A stretch of DNA of 5,601 nt. Source: Gammaproteobacteria bacterium. GTDB lineage: Bacteria > Pseudomonadota > Gammaproteobacteria > Pseudomonadales > UBA3067. Where the stretch lies: assembly GCA_002402085.1 (NCBI GenBank), contig NVVB01000116.1, positions 1 to 5,601 of the forward strand, written 5' to 3'. The position numbers and the translations under genes were made by a program. The number at the start of each line of letters is the position of its first letter. Position 1 is the stretch's first letter. Shown one piece after another: positions 1 to 3,763 of this stretch. The notes beneath the pieces are model-generated. The model did not search any database, was not told the DNA's origin, and saw only the letters and a program-made list of their open reading frames with translations.

Positions 1-457
1 CCTTTTTAGGGAGCGGGTAGAGGCGGGTGTTGAATACATTGCAGGCTCTAATAGAAGTGCTGTTGCTGCAAATTACAATCACCATCAGTTGTATAACGTC
101 GATGCTTCAAAAGTGAATTTAGTTATTGATGAGATCAGTGTTTTTTGTGATCAAGACTGTAGATATGAGATTAAGAAGTATAGTACTGCCATAGGGGTGA
201 ATGGTAGTCCCTGCCGAAACATGTTAGTAGGGTCAGGGCTGGATGATGCATACGCTGAGCGTAGAACATTGCAATCTATAACCACCGAATCTGGCGCGGT
301 AATGTCGCCGCTTGCCGTGAGCGCCTACCGTGTTGATGTGGTGCATTCTGCAGCGCCATTTGTTCTAGTGCCGGGGCTGGGTCTATATATTGTTTTTGGC
401 AACGTGAATGTAACGTCAAGAGTAACGTGGATTTATCATCACGAAGCGATTCTATGA
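1..457 (+). CDS. Probable virion surface protein, C-terminal part (5' end outside window)
   Basis: The frame is open from base 2, so this is the last 151 residues of a longer protein. A TTG at 89 could serve as a start, but it has no good ribosome binding site and the frame runs on upstream without a stop. The visible part is rich in beta-type residues and ends in a pattern VLVPGLGLYIVFGNVN...VTWIYHHE. I recognise this kind of ending (Pro-Gly-Gly-Leu, then N..., then an aromatic-x-W strand) from small beta-sandwich virion proteins of phages, which often follow a 'NY..HHQLYN' type strand such as the one near residues 25-33 here. There is no signal peptide or membrane segment in the visible part. 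The stop TGA overlaps the next ATG (ATGA), so the two genes are translationally coupled in a virion gene cassette. A role in receptor binding or as a minor capsid component is inference; the fold was not tested. Confidence 0.75.
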   Translation, partial: LFRERVEAGVEYIAGSNRSAVAANYNHHQLYNVDASKVNLVIDEISVFCDQDCRYEIKKYSTAIGVNGSPCRNMLVGSGLDDAYAERRTLQSITTESGAVMSPLAVSAYRVDVVHSAAPFVLVPGLGLYIVFGNVNVTSRVTWIYHHEAIL

Positions 458-909
458 AATGGTTAGTTCTAATAGCAGGGGTATATTTAATGTCTAGAGT
501 GGCTTTTTTTAGTTCAACACGCGGGTTGAGGAATCGTAATCCGGGTAATATCAAAGAATTTGAAAACGATAATACCGCGTGGAAGGGTGAGCGATCGGAA
601 GATACTGACCCTGTGTTTGAAGAATTTGAATCCTTCGAGATGGGTATCAGGGCAATGTATAAAATATTGCTCTCTTATCGTCGCCAAGGTGTTATCACTG
701 TTCGCCAGATAATCAACCGGTATGCACCGCCAATTGAAAACACAACCAGTCATTATGTAACGGCGGTTGTGCAATTTAGTGGTGTCGATGCCGACGATCG
801 TGTGACCGATGACAATATGCCATCGGTCTTGGGTGCGATGATCCGTGTTGAAAATGGCTTCAACCCGTTTTCAGAGGCGTTTATTCTTAAGTCGATGGCC
901 TTAGCATGA
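454..909 (+). CDS. NPGNI-motif virion or peptidoglycan-active protein with N-terminal membrane anchor
   Basis: 151 aa from ATG 454, which overlaps the previous stop as ATGA; a GTG at 427 is in frame but lies inside the upstream gene. Residues 3-19 form one hydrophobic segment (WLVLIAGVYLMSRVAFF), followed by RGLRNRNPGNI (23-33), W43-K-G, a conserved-looking D52-P...F55, GIRA (64-67), and APPIEN..S.Y (91-101). This order of motifs (RNxNPGNI, W.G, D..F..F, GIRA, I.NRYAPP.EN) matches a family found in many phages, usually annotated as structural protein or lysozyme-like. In small membrane-containing phages it may be a virion-borne muralytic protein that opens the cell wall during entry. The motif match is what I see; enzyme activity is not shown, and E95 as catalytic residue is only a guess. 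The membrane anchor fits a protein held in an internal virion membrane. It couples to the next gene through ATGA at 906. Confidence 0.85.
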   Translation: MKWLVLIAGVYLMSRVAFFSSTRGLRNRNPGNIKEFENDNTAWKGERSEDTDPVFEEFESFEMGIRAMYKILLSYRRQGVITVRQIINRYAPPIENTTSHYVTAVVQFSGVDADDRVTDDNMPSVLGAMIRVENGFNPFSEAFILKSMALA

Positions 910-1151
910 ATGGCAAAGTAATCATCATTGGGTTGATTGCGGGTGCCATCGGTGTCTTCTGGCTATCGCGTCGTTTAGATGATGCCGGTGATGCGATTAA
1001 TCCGGTGAGTCAAGATAATATTTTCTACCAGGGCATCAATGCCGTCGTTGAAAAACTTATGGATCCACTCGGTGAAACCGAAGAAGAAGAGACCCTAGGC
1101 GCCGTGATCTATGACGGTGTCGAGTGGGTAAGGAGTATTGGTAATGAATAG
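906..1151 (+). CDS. Small single-pass membrane protein, phage virion cassette
   Basis: 81 aa; the ATG overlaps the previous stop (ATGA). Residues 4-20 (KVIIIGLIAGAIGVFWL) form one transmembrane helix, followed by RR and then a soluble acidic tail. The stretch INPVSQDNIFYQGINAVVE and, nearer the end, E-rich EEEETLGAVIYD recall a family of small phage proteins of the form 'NP.S..N..Y.G.NAV... .LG..IYD' that often sits directly after the NPGNI protein in small phage genomes. I know that pairing from memory and did not check it by search. The likely place is the virion membrane or host inner membrane, with the N terminus inserted. Function is unknown; minor structural protein is the best guess and holin is less likely given the long soluble tail. 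Confidence 0.8.
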   Translation: MNGKVIIIGLIAGAIGVFWLSRRLDDAGDAINPVSQDNIFYQGINAVVEKLMDPLGETEEEETLGAVIYDGVEWVRSIGNE

Positions 1152-1359
1152 CGTGATGTGTAAAGGCGGTGATTTCTCCATGAATTCACAAACCACCGAT
1201 GCTGGCCTGGTGTCTGAGTTGCAAGCCTACCTCGGCGATCGCAAGGGTTGGGTTAGCTTCGAGACGTTAAAAACTGATGTTACGGGTGATATTGCCGATG
1301 GTGTTGTTCACCAGGCTTTATTTGATGCAGGTTATACGAATGTGAATAGCGAGGATTAG
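1144..1359 (+). CDS. Hypothetical small soluble phage protein
   Basis: Two starts are possible. ATG 1144 has AGGAG at 1131-1135 with an 8-nt spacer, overlaps the previous gene by 8 nt and gives 71 aa. ATG 1180 has AAGGCGGTG at 1163-1171 with a good spacer and gives 59 aa (MNSQTTDAGLV...). A TTG at 1138 is weaker than either. I choose 1144 because of its strong ribosome binding site, but the likely structured part (VSELQAYLGDRKGWVSFETLKTD...VHQALFDAGYTNVN) is the same in both. That part has helix-loop-helix character and could be a small winged-helix-like or adaptor fold; I do not recognise a family. No membrane segment. It sits between membrane protein genes and the SAP protein in the late cassette, so a virion or DNA-associated role is possible. 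The stop TAG abuts the next ATG. Confidence 0.7.
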   Translation: MNSVMCKGGDFSMNSQTTDAGLVSELQAYLGDRKGWVSFETLKTDVTGDIADGVVHQALFDAGYTNVNSED

Positions 1360-1512
1360 ATGGGAAGTACTACGAAACTAAAGCGGTTGAAGCGAAAAGC
1401 GGGGCCCGTATTGCCAAGTAACTATCGAGAGTTACAGGCGCTGGCTCGTGAGCGTGGTATCAAGGCCAATCAAAAGAAAGACGTGCTGATTGCCCAGTTA
1501 TCTGGCGGCTGA
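1360..1512 (+). CDS. 50-aa SAP-domain (putative DNA-binding) protein
   Basis: The ATG follows directly on the TAG of the gene before it. The product is 50 aa. The first 14 residues are strongly basic (KLKRLKRKAG), then residues 21-48 read NYRELQALARERGIKANQKK plus DVLIAQL. This fits the SAP helix-extended-helix pattern (Y..L..L....G....G/N.KK..LI..L), a motif that binds DNA. No other domain fits in the protein. A basic arm plus a SAP motif in a late phage cassette suggests a protein that binds the packaged genome or links it to the virion shell; that role is inference. The stop TGA is followed after one base by the next ATG. The gene is easily missed because of its size, but its spacing to both neighbours and its motif make it credible. 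Confidence 0.75.
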   Translation: MGSTTKLKRLKRKAGPVLPSNYRELQALARERGIKANQKKDVLIAQLSGG

Positions 1513-1513
1513 T

Positions 1514-1675
1514 ATGGATGATCTAAGCGCAATAGCGAAGGCCCTCGAAGGTGGTAGCGATTTGGTTACTTACCTGATCATCTATGTTGCGTACCGGATC
1601 AATACAATCGAGCGAAAACAAACTGAACACGACACCAGGTTAAAAGTCCTGGAGTTAAAATTAGCTAAGGAGTGA
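1514..1675 (+). CDS. 53-aa membrane protein with C-terminal coiled coil
   Basis: The start ATG 1514 lies one base after the previous stop; a TTG at 1490 in the same frame lies inside the SAP gene and is less likely. The protein has a short N-terminal helix (2-12), a hydrophobic span at about 17-29 (LVTYLIIYVAYRI) and then a charged heptad-like helix at 30-53 (TIERKQTEHDTRLKVLELKL). One transmembrane helix followed by a coiled coil is common among small phage membrane proteins, both virion membrane components and holin- or spanin-like accessory proteins. Nothing in the sequence decides between these. The stop lies in AAGGAGTGATGATATG, where AAGGAG (1667-1672) serves the next gene. Confidence 0.75.
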   Translation: MDDLSAIAKALEGGSDLVTYLIIYVAYRINTIERKQTEHDTRLKVLELKLAKE

Positions 1676-1679
1676 TGAT

Positions 1680-1847
1680 ATGGATTGGTTACAAATTCTC
1701 GGTTATGCGGGCGCTGGCCTGGGTATGGTCTCTCAATATGCCGCTATGTCCGGTAAACCAAAATTAGTTTCCAAGGTCAAGATGGTGTCAACGCTGTTTG
1801 ACCTGGCTGCAGGAAACTACTTCAGATCACGTAACCAGGACAAATAG
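1680..1847 (+). CDS. 55-aa hypothetical small membrane-associated protein, last gene of late operon
   Basis: ATG 1680 has a strong ribosome binding site, AAGGAG at 1667-1672 with a 7-nt spacer inside the end of the gene before it. The product begins MDWLQILGYAGAGLGMVSQY, a Gly/Ala-rich hydrophobic N-terminal half that can form one short membrane helix (about 3-23), followed by a basic stretch (KPKLVSKVKM) and a second amphipathic segment ending SRNQDK. I do not recognise a family. Small Gly-rich membrane proteins of this size occur as minor virion membrane proteins in lipid-containing phages. It is the last gene before the operon terminator at 1909-1948, 61 nt downstream. Confidence 0.7.
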   Translation: MDWLQILGYAGAGLGMVSQYAAMSGKPKLVSKVKMVSTLFDLAAGNYFRSRNQDK

Positions 1848-1908
1848 CCTGCCGTTGCGTTTTAGTGTTAACTCGGTTTAGATAGCTCTCTAGAATTACA
1901 AGTTACAT

Positions 1909-1948
1909 AGCCGGATATTGGTGCTAGCCCACTGATATCCGGCTTTTT
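1909..1948 (+). terminator. Intrinsic terminator of the late operon
   Basis: A perfect 10-bp stem, AGCCGGATAT (1909-1918) pairing with ATATCCGGCT (1935-1944), encloses a 16-nt loop and runs into a T5 tract (1944-1948). The inner TGG/CCA can pair further. It lies 61 nt after the stop at 1847. On the other strand there is no long T run, so the signal is mainly rightward. Confidence 0.9.
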
Positions 1949-2205
1949 CGTCTCTTTGTCTATGAAAGTTTTGGTTGGTTAGACAGAAATTCGATGAAAA
2001 AATATCATGATAATGCGGCTTTTATTGGTAGTTGGGAGAATCGCGGTATTTGGGGATGTTAACGGCACCGGTGGGGTGCATGGTGGGAAGGGAAAGTCTT
2101 ATGTCCACTAACCTCAATTAGGAGGTTGTGATCAAAATTTGTACAGCCCTACTCCGAAAGAGGGCAGCGCTAAAAACGGTTGTTAGAAACCCGTAACTTA
2201 TTGAT
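1949..2205. other. Noncoding region between convergent genes, with several hairpins
   Basis: This 257-nt stretch lies between the rightward late operon and the leftward repressor gene. I find no credible gene: the longest start (ATG 1994, 22 codons) has no ribosome binding site. It holds GCACC/GGTGC (2065-2079, overlapping the palindrome CACCGGTG 2066-2073), AACCTC/GAGGTT (2110-2127), GCCCT/AGGGC (2146-2165) and the leftward terminator (2172-2194). A G-rich run at 2070-2092 could form a two-tier G-quadruplex. No tRNA end or clear dif-like core was found. A cluster of short hairpins in the main gap of a rolling-circle replicon could be a single-strand origin or a packaging signal; this is inference. 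Confidence 0.5.
2172..2194 (-). terminator. Weak intrinsic terminator of the repressor gene
   Basis: Read on the minus strand, ACGG(G)TT pairs with AACCGT (6 bp with one bulged G, 6-nt loop) and is followed by TTTTTA at 2176-2171. It begins 12 nt after the repressor stop codon. The stem is short, so termination may be incomplete. Confidence 0.45.
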
Positions 2206-2478
2206 TTATATACCCACACCCTCTGCCGTGTCCGCCCAGAATGTCGCCAAGTCCTCGTTTTTCGCTCTTTCTGATTCAATCAGCATTACCCAATATTCGG
2301 GCCGGTCATTCGTAAGTTTTGCCAATTCTAAAGTCATAGCTTGAGTAGGTAATCTGCGGCCTGCGCGCCAATCACAAATATTGGTGGGTTTTAGGTTTAT
2401 CAGCTTCGACACTGCATAGTCAGAAGACACGTTCTGCGCTGCTTTCACGGCATCCACCAGTTTTAATATCTTGCTCAT
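2206..2478 (-). CDS. Helix-turn-helix phage repressor, DUF3693-like
   Basis: 90 aa; ATG at 2478 (minus strand) with GGGAG at 2489-2485 and a 6-nt spacer. The N-terminal part reads ILKLVDAVKAAQNVSSDYAV, then SKLINLKPTNICDWRAGRR (24-42) forms the recognition part of a helix-turn-helix, followed by LPTQAMTLELAKLT and a helix with E..ERAK. This order (LLDA.K....PSDYA.AK.LG....I..WR.GRR.P...A..IA......E......E.E.AK) fits the DUF3693 family of phage-related HTH proteins found mostly in gammaproteobacterial phages and prophages. It is transcribed away from the rightward early operon and separated from it by a region with three matching dyads, as expected for a lysogeny-type or early repressor that also controls itself. 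The family call rests on motif memory; repressor function is inferred from position and fold. Confidence 0.85.
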   Translation of the reverse strand: MSKILKLVDAVKAAQNVSSDYAVSKLINLKPTNICDWRAGRRLPTQAMTLELAKLTNDRPEYWVMLIESERAKNEDLATFWADTAEGVGI

Positions 2479-2514
2479 TCAAAACTCCCACGTTTTGTCA
2501 ATGTATAGAACTAT

Positions 2515-2578
2515 CGAGTAATGCTCATCTTAGAGGATTCTAGAATATGAGCAATTACTCACGGTTGAGTGGTTCTCA
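2515..2578. promoter_or_regulatory. Three-site operator array for the divergent control region
   Basis: Three dyads share the form (T/C)GAG-N5/6-CTCA: 2515-2527 (CGAG TAATG CTCA), 2548-2561 (TGAG CAATTA CTCA) and 2566-2578 (TGAG TGGTT CTCA). Their centres are about 33 and 18 bp apart. Sites 1 and 2 are also inverted copies of one another over 13-14 bases (GAGTAATGCTCAT against GAGTAATTGCTCAT). The array lies between the start of the repressor gene and the rightward promoter, and site 3 falls inside the spacer of that promoter. The repressor at 2206-2478 is the obvious candidate to bind. A separate perfect palindrome, ATTCTAGAAT (2537-2546), lies between sites 1 and 2. Confidence 0.65.
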
Positions 2579-2729
2579 TAAACGAAGTACTATGCGATTG
2601 CCTTCGGGACAATTCTGGCGAATTGGTCGAGTGTTGGGGTGTAGTGTAATTCTCGGTTTCTCCTACGTACCGGCAGTGTCAACCCCTCGACACTCGATAT
2701 TCGACAGAAGATCGCTCCCCAAGGTTTAA
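2547..2729 (+). CDS. Doubtful 60-aa ORF in the control region
   Basis: ATG 2547 has a fair ribosome binding site (AGAGGA 2532-2537, 9-nt spacer) and the frame is open for 60 codons. Against it: the ATG lies inside operator dyad 2 and upstream of the likely start of the rightward transcript (about 2600), the frame crosses the long hairpin at 2627-2697, and the product is rich in Ser and Arg with no recognisable pattern apart from a hydrophobic patch (GCSVILGFSYVPAV). An internal ATG at 2592 (MRLPSG...) has no ribosome binding site. I keep it only as a possible gene; leader or origin DNA is at least as likely. Confidence 0.3.
   Translation: MSNYSRLSGSHKRSTMRLPSGQFWRIGRVLGCSVILGFSYVPAVSTPRHSIFDRRSLPKV
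2565..2593 (+). promoter_or_regulatory. Sigma70-like rightward (early) promoter
   Basis: TTGAGT (2565-2570) and TACTAT (2588-2593) each match 4 of 6 consensus bases and are 17 bp apart. Transcription would start near 2600 and read the operon beginning at 2764. The dyad 2566-2578 overlaps the -35 box and the spacer, so a bound repressor would block RNA polymerase. No equally good leftward promoter was found for the repressor gene; only a -10-like TATACA (2507-2502, minus) is visible. Confidence 0.55.
2627..2697. repeat. Long imperfect hairpin in the early leader
   Basis: TCGAGTGT (2627-2634) pairs with ACACTCGA (2690-2697), and after a small internal loop GGGGT (2636-2640) pairs with ACCCC (2682-2686), giving 13 bp around a 41-nt apical region. 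That region holds a further CGGT/ACCG pair (about 2654-2672). A competing hairpin AGTGTC/GACACT (2675-2680/2689-2694) uses the right arm. No T run follows, so it is not a terminator. It could be an origin, an attenuation-like leader fold or a protein site. Confidence 0.5.
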
Positions 2730-2763
2730 ATTCGCCATGAACTGAAACTGAAGAGAGCAAATT

Positions 2764-2964
2764 ATGAGATTGATACTTACTTGCCCAGAAGCCGATTCGG
2801 ACAAAGTTAAAATTACTATAGTCAATATCGAAAGAGTCGTAACCGTTGGGCCTAGACAAAGCCATGTACATAGCCAGTCTGTATTTGATGTCACCTTCGT
2901 TGAATTAGGTGATTCCGGTGAGACTGCGATCACGGACGTCAGCGATATGCAGGTGGTCGCGTGA
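2764..2964 (+). CDS. Hypothetical 66-aa protein, first gene of the early operon
   Basis: ATG 2764 lies behind GAAGAGAG (about 2749-2756), a moderate ribosome binding site. The product is acidic and beta-rich: MRLILTCPEADSDKVKITIV, then NIERVVTVGPR, a His/Ser/Gln-rich turn (QSHVHSQS), FDVTFVELGDSGETAITDV. Alternating hydrophobic and charged residues suggest a small beta-barrel or sheet. There is no membrane span, no Cys cluster and no helix-turn-helix. I do not recognise a family. The TGA stop overlaps the next ATG (ATGATG context at 2961-2966), so it is coupled to the following gene. As first gene of an early operon it could be an anti-host or regulatory factor, but nothing shows this. Confidence 0.6.
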   Translation: MRLILTCPEADSDKVKITIVNIERVVTVGPRQSHVHSQSVFDVTFVELGDSGETAITDVSDMQVVA

Positions 2965-3215
2965 TGAATCCTAGTTTGTCGCTAACGCTCGCCCAACGAA
3001 TCCTATTCACCAATGAAGATGTTGAGAAAAACCGTGCTGAAAACTGGGGCAGGTTGCCTATGGATATCCGGTCCAGCATCACATTCGATTGCAAGTCGTG
3101 CCGATCGGACGCATATACACCCTGGTCCAACCTAACTCATCAGCAAAAGAACGAGATTCTGGAACATGTCCAGGGCTTGAAGTTTTTGGCCTCTCGATTG
3201 AGGGCATTCAAATGA
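2964..3215 (+). CDS. Hypothetical 83-aa early protein with one CxxC
   Basis: I choose ATG 2964 over GTG 2961 because it has AGGTGG (2951-2956) at 7 nt and overlaps the previous TGA by one base. The product has an N-terminal helix (SLTLAQRILFTNEDVEKNRAE), a loop with W and P (NWGRLPMDI), a beta-like SSITFDCKSC carrying a single C-x2-C, then HQQKNEILEHVQGLKFLASR, a clear amphipathic helix ending basic. One CxxC is not enough for a zinc site alone but would be in a dimer. No family recognised. It ends as ATGA at 3212-3215 and is therefore coupled to the winged-helix gene. Confidence 0.65.
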   Translation: MNPSLSLTLAQRILFTNEDVEKNRAENWGRLPMDIRSSITFDCKSCRSDAYTPWSNLTHQQKNEILEHVQGLKFLASRLRAFK

Positions 3216-3496
3216 TCCTTAACGATGACGACCACAAGCGCAAAGTACTGATGCGAACCGTATTTAATAACCACCAAGTGATCACCGAGATCATGATCAC
3301 GCCTGCTGATCGCATGTTACTGAAATACATAAACGGGCGTCCTCGAGTCTCATCGCTAAACGTTTCCAGAATGTTTAATATCGAGCGATCGACAGCCGCC
3401 ACCAAACTGGCAAAGTTACATGCTAAGGGTTGGCTGTTACGCACTGATCCGAAAGACGGCGGCGGGTTTCAGTACAGGCCTGCTTTCGATGAGTAA
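3212..3496 (+). CDS. Winged helix-turn-helix (MarR-like) regulator
   Basis: 94 aa from ATG 3212 (ATGA overlap with the stop before it; GAGGG at about 3199-3203 as ribosome binding site). The same frame is open upstream to 3089, but that part lies inside the gene before. Residues 1-30 form a charged, partly beta N-terminal part (DDDHKRKVLMRTVFNNHQVI). Residues 32-76 read ADRMLLKYINGRPRVSSLNV, SRMFNIERSTAATKLAKLHA, KGWLLR: a helix, a turn and a recognition helix, followed by a wing (RTDPKDGGGFQYRPAF). This is the winged-helix layout of MarR-like and related DNA-binding domains. It probably controls the phage or plasmid genes nearby, possibly through the palindromic island that begins at its own stop codon. 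Target and sign of control are unknown. Confidence 0.75.
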   Translation: MILNDDDHKRKVLMRTVFNNHQVITEIMITPADRMLLKYINGRPRVSSLNVSRMFNIERSTAATKLAKLHAKGWLLRTDPKDGGGFQYRPAFDE

Positions 3497-3554
3497 CCAG
3501 GTGAAGTGTGGCCACATTTGCGCCGGCACAAACGTGGCCCAGTTTAACCAGGTG
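3494..3554. promoter_or_regulatory. Palindromic island flanked by 10-bp direct repeats: operator or origin candidate
   Basis: The direct repeat TAACCAGGTG occurs at 3494-3503 and 3545-3554. Between them, centred at 3524.5, lies a 30-nt dyad (3510-3539) with 13 of 15 positions paired: GGCCAC-a-TTTG-c-GCC, then GGC-a-CAAA-c-GTGGCC. A second palindrome, TGTGGCCACA (3507-3516), overlaps its left arm. The left repeat contains the TAA of the winged-helix gene; the right repeat contains AGGTG, the ribosome binding site of the ribbon-helix-helix gene. The arrangement is almost symmetrical (repeats 26 and 25 nt from the centre). It could be the operator for the ribbon-helix-helix protein or the double-strand origin nicked by Rep. 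If it folds in mRNA, it could also limit translation of the next gene. Confidence 0.65.
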
Positions 3555-3562
3555 TTTATCTG

Positions 3563-3763
3563 ATGGCCTGGGAAAGCTACCGAGACTATTCGAATGTTCG
3601 TGATCGCGTTATCAAGGTCCGTGTAAGTGCCGATGAGATTGAGCAACTGCAAGATGCCGTCGATAAATTTAACAAGCAATCTGGATCGTATGTATCTGCC
3701 ACCCAGTCGCAAATCGTCCGCCAGTTGTTAGAAAAGTTTGTTAAAAAAGAGGTTCTTTGGTGA
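3563..3763 (+). CDS. Ribbon-helix-helix (CopG/Arc-like) regulator upstream of Rep
   Basis: 66 aa; ATG 3563 with AGGTG (3550-3554) at 8 nt. After a short N-terminal arm (AWESYRDYSNV), residues 15-21 RVIKVRV make the beta strand that would pair in a dimer and enter the major groove. Residues 23-39 (ADEIEQLQDAVDKFNKQ) make helix A, a Gly/Ser turn follows, and 47-61 (TQSQIVRQLLEKFVK) make helix B. This is the ribbon-helix-helix fold of CopG, Arc and MetJ. The gene directly precedes and overlaps rep by 4 nt (GTGA at 3760-3763). In pMV158-type rolling-circle plasmids the same pair, copG-repB, sets copy number: CopG represses the joint promoter. A like role here is inferred from gene order and fold. 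The palindrome upstream (3510-3539) would be its natural operator. Confidence 0.75.
   Translation: MAWESYRDYSNVRDRVIKVRVSADEIEQLQDAVDKFNKQSGSYVSATQSQIVRQLLEKFVKKEVLW

Noticed and set aside
1994..2062. 22-codon ORF starting MKKYHDN in the noncoding gap
   Set aside because: No ribosome binding site, no promoter visible, and it lies after a strong terminator.
2185..2215. AT-rich stretch checked as a dif-like XerC/XerD site
   Set aside because: Only a few bases match the XerD arm and no XerC arm stands at the right spacing.
2495..2500. TTGACA on the minus strand just upstream of the repressor start, as a -35 box
   Set aside because: A -10 box at proper spacing would lie on the start codon (ATGAGC) and does not match consensus.
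2590..2933. Two minus-strand frames (2590-2871, 2679-2933) across the control region and the first early gene
   Set aside because: They overlap the well-placed gene at 2764-2964, have no good ribosome binding site, and their products show no recognisable pattern.
3278..3300. Inverted repeat GTGATCA...TGATCAC in the winged-helix gene
   Set aside because: It falls within codons for V-I-T-E-I-M-I-T, whose repeated residues explain the symmetry; no further support for a site.
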